A DNA stretch of 5,636 nt from Firmicutes bacterium UBA3914 (GTDB lineage Bacteria; Bacillota; Limnochordia; Darwinibacteriales; Darwinibacteriaceae): contig DGEY01000013.1 in NCBI GenBank assembly GCA_002391385.1, positions 16,533 to 22,168 of the forward strand. Direction: 5' to 3'. Below are positions 1-5,636 of the stretch, piece after piece. The position numbers were made by a program, and so were the translations under genes. Numbering within the stretch: position 1 is the first letter of the stretch; each line of letters opens with the position of its first letter. Under the pieces are notes generated by a model, which saw only the letters and a program-made list of their open reading frames with translations, searched no databases and was not told where the DNA came from.

Positions 1-2
1 CC

Positions 3-1415
3 GGTCGCATCGTCTTCACCGCTGAAGAGGCCGAGGAATGGAAAGAGCGCGGCGAACAGGTTATCCTGGTGCGCAACGAAACTTCCCCTGAGGATATCGG
101 CGGCATGCACGTGGCCGAAGGCATTCTCACCGCGCGCGGCGGCATGACTTCCCACGCCGCTGTGGTTGCTCGCGGCATGGGTAAGTGCTGCGTAGCAGGC
201 TGCTCCGCTGCCCTGATCGACGAAGAAAGGAAGACCCTCACCTTTGGCCAGACGGTGCTCAAGGAAGGCGACTGGATTACCCTCAACGGCAGCACCGGTG
301 AAGTGATCGTGGGTCAGGTACCCATGGTGGAAGCACAGGTCAGTGGCGATTTGGGTACCCTGTTGAGCTGGGCCGATGAGATCCGCGCCCTGGGCATCCG
401 CACCAACGCCGATACTCCCCACGACGCCCAGACTGCTGTGGACTTCGGCGCCGAAGGTATCGGTCTGTGCAGAACTGAGCACATGTTCTTTGAAGGCGAC
501 CGCATCAGTGCTGTACGCCACATGATTTTCGCCAAGGACCAGGCAGGACGGGAAGCTGCCCTGGCTAAGCTTCTGCCCTACCAGAAAGGCGACTTCAAGG
601 GCATTTTCAAGGCCATGGAGGGTAAGCCGGTGACTGTCCGCCTCCTGGATCCGCCTCTGCATGAGTTTGTACCCCAGGATGCCGAGATCATCCGCAAGCT
701 GGCGGCCGACATGGGTCTGGCTGTGGAAGAGCTGAAGGCTCGCATCGAGTCCCTGGAAGAGATCAACCCCATGCTGGGCCACCGCGGCGTGCGCCTTGGC
801 GTAACCTATCCCGAGATCTATGCTATGCAGGCCCGGGCCATTTTCGAGGCCGCAGCTGAACTGACCAAGGAAGGCGTAAAGGTCTTCCCTGAGGTCATGA
901 TTCCTCTGGTCGGTACTGTGCAGGAACTGAAGATGATGAAGGAGATCTGTGTGGAAGTGGCCGAAGAGGTCATGAAGGAGTTCGGCGTGGAGTTCCAGTA
1001 CCTGGTGGGTACCATGGTGGAGATCCCCAGGGCTTGCGTTGTAGCCGATGAGATCGCTTCCGAAGCCGAGTTCTTCTCCTTTGGAACCAACGACCTCACC
1101 CAGATGACCTTCGGTTTCAGCCGCGACGATGCCGGCACGTTCCTGCCCGAGTACGTTGAAAAGGGCATTCTGGAAAAGGATCCCTTCCAGAGCCTGGATC
1201 AAGTGGGTGTAGGCTCCTTGGTACAGATGGGCGTGGAGAAGGGCCGTTCCACCAGGCAGAACCTGAAGATCGGCGTGTGCGGCGAGCATGGTGGCGACCC
1301 AGCTTCCATCGACTTCTTCCACCGTGTGGGCTTGGACTATGTGAGCTGCTCGCCCTTCCGGGTGCCCATTGCCCGCTTGGCTGCAGCCCAGGCCAACATC
1401 CGCAATCCGCGGTAA
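3..1415 (+). CDS. ppdK: Pyruvate, phosphate dikinase, C-terminal part (5' end outside window)
   Basis: The enzyme interconverts pyruvate + ATP + Pi and PEP + AMP + PPi in the cytoplasm. The reading frame is open from base 3, so the gene enters from the left; about 470 of the usual 870-890 residues are present and the N-terminal ATP-grasp domain is missing. Seen here: the phosphohistidine swivel domain with GGMTSHAAVVARGMGK, whose catalytic His codon is 153-155 and whose regulatory-type Thr two residues before it is 147-149. The TIM-barrel PEP/pyruvate domain follows, with TVRLLDPPLHEF (Arg at 639-641), GHRGVRLG (Arg at 783-785), GTMVEIPRA (Glu), GTNDLTQ (Asn at 1089-1091) and GVCGEHGGDP (catalytic Cys at 1278-1280). 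The C terminus, SCSPFRVPIARLAAAQA, is typical. The combination of TSHAAVVARGMGK with GTNDLTQMTFGFSRDD separates PPDK from PEP synthase and enzyme I. No frameshift or missing catalytic residue is seen. It could serve glycolysis with PPi or gluconeogenesis; the sequence does not decide the direction. Confidence 0.97.
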   Translation, partial: GRIVFTAEEAEEWKERGEQVILVRNETSPEDIGGMHVAEGILTARGGMTSHAAVVARGMGKCCVAGCSAALIDEERKTLTFGQTVLKEGDWITLNGSTGEVIVGQVPMVEAQVSGDLGTLLSWADEIRALGIRTNADTPHDAQTAVDFGAEGIGLCRTEHMFFEGDRISAVRHMIFAKDQAGREAALAKLLPYQKGDFKGIFKAMEGKPVTVRLLDPPLHEFVPQDAEIIRKLAADMGLAVEELKARIESLEEINPMLGHRGVRLGVTYPEIYAMQARAIFEAAAELTKEGVKVFPEVMIPLVGTVQELKMMKEICVEVAEEVMKEFGVEFQYLVGTMVEIPRACVVADEIASEAEFFSFGTNDLTQMTFGFSRDDAGTFLPEYVEKGILEKDPFQSLDQVGVGSLVQMGVEKGRSTRQNLKIGVCGEHGGDPASIDFFHRVGLDYVSCSPFRVPIARLAAAQANIRNPR

Positions 1416-1442
1416 GTACGGCGGCTTAACACGGAAGGAAAA

Positions 1443-1497
1443 CCTCTAGTTGCGGGGAACCCATACTATGTAGTGTGGGTTCCTGCGCGTTAAGAGG
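1443..1497 (+). repeat. Long imperfect inverted repeat / RNA hairpin downstream of ppdK
   Basis: The core is a perfect 8-bp stem, GGAACCCA (1456-1463) with TGGGTTCC (1476-1483), extended inward by one G-U pair and three Watson-Crick pairs to the tetraloop at 1468-1471. It extends outward past a small internal loop through GCG/CGC (1452-1454 with 1486-1488) and, after two mismatches, CCTCT (1443-1447) with AGAGG (1493-1497). No run of T follows, so it does not fit a classical rho-independent terminator. It may be an mRNA 3' stabiliser or processing site for ppdK, an attenuating structure ahead of dgt, or a copy of a dispersed repeat. The pairing is read directly; the role is inference. Confidence 0.6.
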
Positions 1498-1533
1498 CAG
1501 GCTGCACTCTGTAGGTGCAGAAGCGTTCGCTGA

Positions 1534-1541
1534 AGGGGAGG
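1534..1541 (+). promoter_or_regulatory. Ribosome binding site of dgt
   Basis: The string AGGGGAGG ends 7 nt before the GTG at 1549 but only 1 nt before the in-frame GTG at 1543. Normal spacing therefore favours 1549 as the start codon, which removes two residues from the longest possible protein. Confidence 0.65.
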
Positions 1542-1548
1542 GGTGAAG

Positions 1549-2556
1549 GTGAGATTCGTTGAATCGATTCTGGAATGGGAGGAAAAATACCTGGCGCCCT
1601 ATGCGGCCAAGGCCAGCCAGAGCAGGGGCCGGAGCTATCAGGAGGAGCCCTGTTCTTATTCCACCTGCTTCCAGCAGGATCGGGAGCGCATTGTTCACTC
1701 CAAGGCCTTTCGGCGCTTGAAATCCAAGACCCAGGTGTTCATCGCCCCCAAGGGCGACCACTATCGCACCAGGCTCACCCATGTACTGGAAGTGACCCAG
1801 ATCAGCCGGGCGGTGGCTCGGGCCCTGCGTCTCAACGAGGATCTCACGGAAGCCATTGCCCTGGGCCACGATCTGGGCCATCCCCCCTTTGGGCATGCTG
1901 GGGAGGCCGCCTTGGACCGCTTGGTTGGCCATTTCAAACATAACGAGCACAGCCTGCGGGTGGTGGATGTCTTGGAGGAACACTCCAGCGATTTTCCCGG
2001 CTTGAACCTGACCTGGGAAGTTCGGGACGGGATCCTCCATCATACCGGGGAAACCCCGCCCCAGACCCTAGAGGGACAAGTTGTGCGCATCTGCGATCGC
2101 ATCGCTTACCTCAATCACGATGTGGAGGATGCGGTGCGGGGAGGCATCTTCAATGAAGATGATCTGCCGGAACAGGTTCTGACTGTGCTGGGACGCACCA
2201 GCCGGGAGCGAGTACGCACCATGATCACCGATATCCTCGAAACCAGCTTCGGCCAAGATGTGGTAGCCATGAGCCCGCTGGTCCAGGAGACCACCGACCT
2301 GATGCGCCGCTTCTTGTTTGAGAACTTCTATCTCAACCCCGCGGCCAAGCAGGAGGAATCCAAGGTGTTCGGCATGATCAGCATGCTCTACAACTACTAC
2401 CTGGAGCATGGACAGCGTTTCCGCGGCGCCGCTGACCCCCAGGCGGAAGTGGTGGACTATATCGCCGGGATGACCGATAGTTTCGCCGCCCGGGAATTTC
2501 AGCGGATTTTCCTGCCCCGGGGTTGGGGAGGTGATGGGGATCGCTCGCTTCTCTGA
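1549..2556 (+). CDS. dgt: dGTPase-like HD-domain deoxynucleotide triphosphohydrolase
   Basis: This is a cytoplasmic, metal-dependent enzyme of the Dgt/SAMHD1-like HD superfamily, which cleaves dNTPs to deoxynucleoside and triphosphate and so limits dNTP pools. With Met1 at 1549 the product has 335 residues; numbers below use that start. Seen: FRRLKSKTQVF near residue 55, then DHYRTRLTH (metal-ligand His78), GHDLGHPPFGHAGE (His107-Asp108, the HD pair) and RICDRIAYLNHD (Asp183, last metal ligand). HNEH at about 131-134 matches the conserved HN motif of the family. The length matches the shorter Gram-positive dGTPase-like class rather than the roughly 500-residue E. coli Dgt. A GTG at 1543 is an alternative start but lies too close to the ribosome binding site. 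The 3' end overlaps dnaG by 23 bp, implying co-transcription and probable translational coupling. Substrate preference (dGTP or several dNTPs, possibly with allosteric activation) cannot be read from sequence, so the symbol denotes family only. Confidence 0.93.
   Translation: MRFVESILEWEEKYLAPYAAKASQSRGRSYQEEPCSYSTCFQQDRERIVHSKAFRRLKSKTQVFIAPKGDHYRTRLTHVLEVTQISRAVARALRLNEDLTEAIALGHDLGHPPFGHAGEAALDRLVGHFKHNEHSLRVVDVLEEHSSDFPGLNLTWEVRDGILHHTGETPPQTLEGQVVRICDRIAYLNHDVEDAVRGGIFNEDDLPEQVLTVLGRTSRERVRTMITDILETSFGQDVVAMSPLVQETTDLMRRFLFENFYLNPAAKQEESKVFGMISMLYNYYLEHGQRFRGAADPQAEVVDYIAGMTDSFAAREFQRIFLPRGWGGDGDRSLL
2525..2536 (+). promoter_or_regulatory. Shine-Dalgarno / start-codon overlap of dnaG
   Basis: GGGGAGGTGATG contains a long anti-Shine-Dalgarno match (GGAGGTGAT) that runs into the candidate start codons GTG 2531 and ATG 2534. 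The GGAGG core is only 2 nt from the ATG, shorter than usual; the GGGG at 2525-2528 gives 5 nt. The upstream frame meets a stop at 2477-2479 with no other start in between, and the next in-frame GTG (2585) already lies in conserved DnaG sequence, so the start must be 2531 or 2534. The whole signal lies within the last codons of dgt. Confidence 0.6.
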
Positions 2557-4288
2557 GGAATGGATCGAACAGGTTAGGTCCGCGGTGGATATTGTAGAAG
2601 TGATCGGGCGCCGGGTTGAACTGCGGCAGTCTGGGAAAAACTACGTGGGGCTGTGCCCTTTCCACAGCGAGAAGACCCCCTCGTTCACCGTGGAACCGGA
2701 AAAGCAGTTTTACCACTGCTTCGGCTGCGGGCAGGGGGGCAATGTGTTCAATTTCATCATGGCCACCGAGAACCTCACCTTCCCCGAGGCCGTGATTAAG
2801 CTGGCCGAAGAGAAAGGGATCCCAGTGCCGGTCATCTCGCCTAGGGAGCGCCGGCGGGAGCAGGAGCGGGAACAGCTGCGCCAGGTTAACCTTTTGGCTG
2901 CCCGTTTCTTCTACCGCAACCTGCGCCGGCCCGCTGGCGCCCAGGCCTGGGCGTACCTGCAGCGCAGAGGGATCAGTGGAGAGCTGGCCCGCAGCTTCTA
3001 CCTGGGCTTTGCTCCGGAGGAGTGGGATGGGCTGGCCGCCTTTCTCCAGGCCCAGGGCATCGATCTGGGTCTGGCCCAGGCGGCGGGCCTGGTCACCAAG
3101 GGCAAGCGGGGCTACATCGATCGCTTCCGGGGGCGCCTCATGTTTCCCATCTGCGACCATCTGGGGCGCTTTGTGGGTTTCGGCGGGCGCAGCATCGGAG
3201 AGGGCCAGCCGAAATATCTTAATACTGGGCAGACTCCCGTGTTCAACAAGGGCCAGATCCTGTATGGCTTGAACTGGGCCAAGGAGGAGATCAAAGCCCA
3301 GGACCAGGTGGTCATCGTGGAGGGGTATACCGATGTGATCTCCCTCTTTGCCGTGGGTCAGCGCAACGTGGTGGCTTCCCTGGGGACCGCCTTCACTTCG
3401 GCCCACGCCCGGCTGTTGCGGCGCTTTTGCTCCCAGGCCATCATCGCCTTCGACGGCGACACTGCGGGGCAGAGGGCAGCCTGGCGCGGCATGGAAGTAC
3501 TCCACGCCTCAGGCCTCCAGGTGCGGGTGGCCAGCCTGGCCAGCGGACAGGATCCCGACAGCTACGCGCGCTCCCAGGGAGCGGAGGCGGTGCGGACCTG
3601 GCTGAATAGTGCCCAGCCTTTTCGGGAATACCAAATTGATAGAATTATTTCCCAACACGATGTGGAAACTAGAGAAGGAAAACTGGCTGCTTCCACAGAA
3701 CTTGTTACATTGCTAGCTCAGCTAACTAGCGCCGTGGAGCGCGATGAGTATCTTCGCTACGCCGCGGAGCGTTTGGGTGTACGGGAGGAATCCCTGGCGG
3801 CCGAGGTCAATCAGAAGCTGGGGATAGCCAAGGTACCCCCCGTGCACAATAGGCGTAATCTAAAGAACATCCCTAAACGGCGCCGGCCCAAACCGCCGCT
3901 GGAGGCAGGTGAGGCGCTGCGGGAGCGGGAGGTTTTGCGCTACCTGCTGCAAGAGCCGGATCTTCTGGCAGAACTGCAGCAGCGGGGCGTTTCCCCGGAG
4001 GATTTTCAGCATCCCGAGTACCGACAGGTGTTTGTCTCCCTGAGCCAAAGCATTCCCGATGCCCAGGGCACGGCCATCGCCAGCCGATTGCTGTCACTGC
4101 CTGCGCCCACGGCAAACTGGGAGGATTGCCTGCAGTCATTTCTCGCGGTTTTACAGCGGCGAAGGTTGCGGAAGATAGAGGAAAAACTTTCCCTTTTGGA
4201 GAATGATAGAGAAGGTTTTGATGTCCGCATGGAGTTATATCAGTTAATTAAGGAGTATTTTGATATTTATCATGAACAGTCTTTCTAG
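2534..4288 (+). CDS. dnaG: DNA primase DnaG
   Basis: DnaG synthesises the short RNA primers for lagging-strand replication and works with the replicative helicase. With Met1 at ATG 2534 it has 584 residues, normal for the family. Domains in order: N-terminal CHC2 zinc-binding domain with CPFHSEKTPSF and FYHCFGCGQGG (Zn ligands Cys41, His44, Cys62, Cys65); catalytic core with RGRLMFPI and PKYLNTGQTPVFNKG; TOPRIM fold with EGYTDVI (Glu263), AFDGDTAG (Asp307, Asp309) and DPDSYA (340-342), the metal-binding acidic residues; then a basic, Pro-rich linker (about 435-456, with KRRRPKPP) and a C-terminal helical domain (about 458-584) that in this family binds DnaB/DnaC helicase. GTG 2531 is the alternative start. 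The gene overlaps dgt and is followed 26 bp later by rpoD, the classical primase-sigma pairing. Codons 367-399 (about 3632-3730) and the last 100 bp are visibly AT-richer than the rest, without breaking the frame. Confidence 0.97.
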   Translation: MGIARFSEEWIEQVRSAVDIVEVIGRRVELRQSGKNYVGLCPFHSEKTPSFTVEPEKQFYHCFGCGQGGNVFNFIMATENLTFPEAVIKLAEEKGIPVPVISPRERRREQEREQLRQVNLLAARFFYRNLRRPAGAQAWAYLQRRGISGELARSFYLGFAPEEWDGLAAFLQAQGIDLGLAQAAGLVTKGKRGYIDRFRGRLMFPICDHLGRFVGFGGRSIGEGQPKYLNTGQTPVFNKGQILYGLNWAKEEIKAQDQVVIVEGYTDVISLFAVGQRNVVASLGTAFTSAHARLLRRFCSQAIIAFDGDTAGQRAAWRGMEVLHASGLQVRVASLASGQDPDSYARSQGAEAVRTWLNSAQPFREYQIDRIISQHDVETREGKLAASTELVTLLAQLTSAVERDEYLRYAAERLGVREESLAAEVNQKLGIAKVPPVHNRRNLKNIPKRRRPKPPLEAGEALREREVLRYLLQEPDLLAELQQRGVSPEDFQHPEYRQVFVSLSQSIPDAQGTAIASRLLSLPAPTANWEDCLQSFLAVLQRRRLRKIEEKLSLLENDREGFDVRMELYQLIKEYFDIYHEQSF

Positions 4289-4303
4289 CATTCCAGGAAA
4301 GAA

Positions 4304-4309
4304 AGGGGG
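4304..4309 (+). promoter_or_regulatory. Ribosome binding site of rpoD
   Basis: AGGGGG lies 5 nt before ATG 4315. A TTG at 4318 would have 8-nt spacing, but ATG is the stronger codon and gives the usual short N terminus. No terminator lies in the 26-bp gap after dnaG, so rpoD is probably read from the upstream operon, with or without an internal promoter in dnaG. Confidence 0.7.
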
Positions 4310-4314
4310 TATTC

Positions 4315-5445
4315 ATGTTGAACAAGAAGGAAGCAAGCACCGTGGCAGACAACATCCAAGCTGTTCACGAACTCATGGCGAGGGCGAAAAAGCGCGGCAT
4401 GGTTACTTATCGCGAAATCATGGATAGTCTTCAAGATGTGGATCTTCTGCCTGAGCAGATTGATGAGATTTATGAAAGCTTCTCCGCCATGGGTGTTGAC
4501 GTGATTCCCCATTCCAATTCTGAACACGATGATGAGCCTGGCGACCCAGTCGCAGATGATGTGGCTGACGAAGCAGACCAGGATGAATATGATCTGTCCG
4601 TGCCAGAGGGCATTGGGCTTGATGATCCTGTGCGCATGTATCTCAAAGAAATCGGCCGGGTTCCTCTGCTGACCGCGGAGGAAGAAGTGGAGCTGGCTAA
4701 ACGCATTGAGCAGGGCGATCAGGAAGCCGCCCGCAAGCTGGCCGAGGCGAATTTGCGCCTGGTGGTGAGCATCGCCAAGCGCTATGTGGGCAGAGGTATG
4801 CAGCTGCTGGATCTGATCCAGGAAGGCAACCTAGGACTGATCAAAGCGGTGGAGAAGTTCGACTACCGCAAGGGGTTCAAATTCAGCACCTATGCCACCT
4901 GGTGGATCAGACAAGCCATTACCAGGTCCATTGCTGATCAAGCCAGAACCATCCGGATACCTGTCCACATGGTGGAGACCATCAACAAGCTGACCAGGGT
5001 TTCCCGGAATCTCCTGCAGGAACTGGGCAGAGCCCCTACCCCTGAGGAGATAGCGGAGGAAATGGACATGCCCCCAGAGAGGGTCCGGGAGATCATGAAA
5101 ATTGCCCAGGAGCCCGTTTCCCTGGAGACACCCATTGGCGAAGAGGAAGACAGCCATTTAGGCGACTTCATCGAGGACCAGGAAGCCACTGCACCTGCCG
5201 AAGCGGCAGCCTTCACCATGCTCCAGGAACAGCTGGAGGAAGTGCTGGAATCCCTCACTCCCCGGGAACAGCAGGTCTTGAAGCTGCGTTTTGGTTTGGA
5301 GGATGGGCGGGGGCGTACTTTGGAAGAGGTTGGCCAGGTGTTCGGCGTAACCCGGGAGCGCATCCGCCAGATCGAAGCTAAGGCCCTGCGCAAACTGCGC
5401 CATCCCAGCCGCAGTAAGAAGCTGAAGGACTTTTTGGAGCAGTAG
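4315..5445 (+). CDS. rpoD: RNA polymerase primary sigma factor (sigma-70 / sigma-A)
   Basis: This is the housekeeping sigma subunit, which directs RNA polymerase to TTGACA/TATAAT promoters. Its 376 residues match Firmicutes SigA rather than the longer proteobacterial RpoD with its large non-conserved insertion. Regions in order: a short region 1.1 (about 12-62, helical, includes MVTYREIMDSL); an acidic spacer (about 69-94, rich in Asp/Glu); region 1.2 (DDPVRMYLKEIGRVPLLT, 103-120); region 2 with the core-binding stretch ANLRLVVSIAKRYVGRGM and DLIQEGNLGLIKAVEKF; 2.3-2.4 with FKFSTYATWWIRQAITR (188-204), which melts and reads the -10 element; region 3 (RIPVHMVETINKL, then GRAPTPEEIA); and region 4 with LTPREQQVLKLRFGL and the -35-reading helix-turn-helix VTRERIRQIEAKALRKLRHP (345-364). 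It is complete with no substitution that would suggest an alternative sigma factor. SigA is a valid synonym for this clade. The gene is last in the dgt-dnaG-rpoD run and is followed directly by a tRNA. Confidence 0.98.
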   Translation: MLNKKEASTVADNIQAVHELMARAKKRGMVTYREIMDSLQDVDLLPEQIDEIYESFSAMGVDVIPHSNSEHDDEPGDPVADDVADEADQDEYDLSVPEGIGLDDPVRMYLKEIGRVPLLTAEEEVELAKRIEQGDQEAARKLAEANLRLVVSIAKRYVGRGMQLLDLIQEGNLGLIKAVEKFDYRKGFKFSTYATWWIRQAITRSIADQARTIRIPVHMVETINKLTRVSRNLLQELGRAPTPEEIAEEMDMPPERVREIMKIAQEPVSLETPIGEEEDSHLGDFIEDQEATAPAEAAAFTMLQEQLEEVLESLTPREQQVLKLRFGLEDGRGRTLEEVGQVFGVTRERIRQIEAKALRKLRHPSRSKKLKDFLEQ

Positions 5446-5453
5446 CCCGGCCC

Positions 5454-5482
5454 TTGACATGAAGCACCTGTTCCCATATAAT
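5454..5482 (+). promoter_or_regulatory. Perfect-consensus sigma-70/sigma-A promoter for the tRNA
   Basis: TTGACA (5454-5459) and TATAAT (5477-5482) are separated by exactly 17 bp, which is the full consensus. Transcription would begin near 5488-5490, leaving a leader of about 4-6 nt before the tRNA at 5494. The -35 box begins 9 nt after the rpoD stop codon. There is no TG dinucleotide forming an extended -10. Confidence 0.92.
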
Positions 5483-5493
5483 TATTGCGTACC

Positions 5494-5569
<76 letters not shown>

Positions 5570-5579
5570 TGCATCCTCA

Positions 5580-5615
5580 GCCGTCTCAGGTGATTGAGGC
5601 GGTGTCTTTGTTTTC
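5580..5615 (+). terminator. Rho-independent terminator after the tRNA
   Basis: CCGTCTCA (5581-5588) pairs with TGAGGCGG (5595-5602) with a single T-G wobble and a 6-nt loop, and G5580-T5603 can add one more wobble pair. A T-rich tract (TCTTTGTTTT, 5605-5614) follows immediately. It starts 10 nt after the CCA end. It is the only clear terminator in the window and probably ends both the tRNA transcript and read-through from rpoD. Confidence 0.85.
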
Positions 5616-5636
5616 AGGTTAGTGTAAGGTTTTAGT

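Larger units (their letters stand above)
1416..1548 (+). other. Intergenic region ppdK-dgt with clustered inverted repeats
   Basis: The gap between the ppdK stop and the preferred dgt start contains no credible small ORF. It holds a long hairpin (1443-1497), a 6-bp stem with a 7-nt loop (CTGCAC 1502-1507 / GTGCAG 1515-1520), a short AGCG/CGCT stem (1522-1531) and a purine-rich ribosome binding site (1534-1541). I found no convincing -35/-10 pair, so whether dgt has its own promoter here or is read through from ppdK remains open. Confidence 0.6.

Noticed and set aside
1443..1497. Calling the ppdK-dgt hairpin a rho-independent terminator
   Set aside because: The stem is strong, but the downstream bases (after 1483 and after 1497) contain no T-rich tract, so only a hairpin is reported.
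1426..2043. Minus-strand open frame of about 205 codons opposite the gap and dgt
   Set aside because: Most of it is antisense to the HD-domain core of dgt, and no family motif is seen. It also crosses the hairpin region, which is better explained as structure.
2378..3505. Long open frame of about 375 codons on the minus strand opposite dnaG
   Set aside because: It lies wholly antisense to conserved DnaG and the end of dgt, is Pro/Gly/His-rich low-quality sequence with no recognisable domain, and arises from the GC-rich codon pattern of the sense gene.
4248..4280. Sigma-H-like promoter (AAGGAGTAT ... GAACA) ahead of rpoD
   Set aside because: Only a partial match to the recalled consensus at both boxes. 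AT-rich sequence gives such matches by chance, so it was not listed as a feature.
4938..5477. Minus-strand open frames opposite rpoD
   Set aside because: Ser/Arg-rich translations antisense to sigma regions 3-4. They are typical shadow frames, with no domain or separate coding signal.

Overview
The window reads as chromosomal DNA from a Firmicutes/Clostridia-type bacterium with moderately high G+C. The grounds are GGAGG-type ribosome binding sites, a compact primary sigma factor of 376 residues, a CHC2 primase directly upstream of that sigma gene, and a PPDK-Dgt-DnaG-RpoD gene order that I recall from Peptococcaceae/Moorella-like clostridia. That taxonomic comparison is from memory and has not been checked by a search. 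All protein genes lie on the + strand.

Layout. The left edge (3-1415) is the C-terminal half of ppdK, pyruvate phosphate dikinase, with every expected catalytic residue of the phosphohistidine and PEP/pyruvate domains. A gap of about 130 bp (1416-1548) holds three consecutive inverted repeats, one of them a hairpin of about 55 nt, and a strong Shine-Dalgarno sequence. dgt (1549-2556), a dGTPase-like HD-domain dNTP triphosphohydrolase, follows and overlaps the start of dnaG (2534-4288, DNA primase) by 23 bp. After 26 bp comes rpoD/sigA (4315-5445), the housekeeping sigma factor. Nine bases after the rpoD stop codon lies the -35 box of a perfect-consensus promoter (TTGACA, 17 bp, TATAAT). It drives a tRNA with anticodon CAU (5494-5569), most likely the lysidine-modified tRNA-Ile and otherwise elongator tRNA-Met. 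A rho-independent terminator closes the unit at 5580-5615.

Working together. dgt, dnaG and rpoD form a macromolecular-synthesis type operon: dNTP pool control, replication priming and transcription initiation. No terminator is visible between rpoD and the tRNA, so operon transcripts probably read through the tRNA and share its terminator, while the tRNA also has its own promoter of the kind sigma-A recognises. PPDK is a central carbon enzyme and is probably only a genomic neighbour, separated by the structured gap.

This is essentially a housekeeping region. I see no mobile element, CRISPR array, defence system or novel multi-gene system. The points worth a second look are regulatory or structural: the hairpin cluster before dgt, the start-codon/Shine-Dalgarno overlap at dnaG, a locally AT-rich stretch with atypical codons inside dnaG, and the rpoD-tRNA junction.
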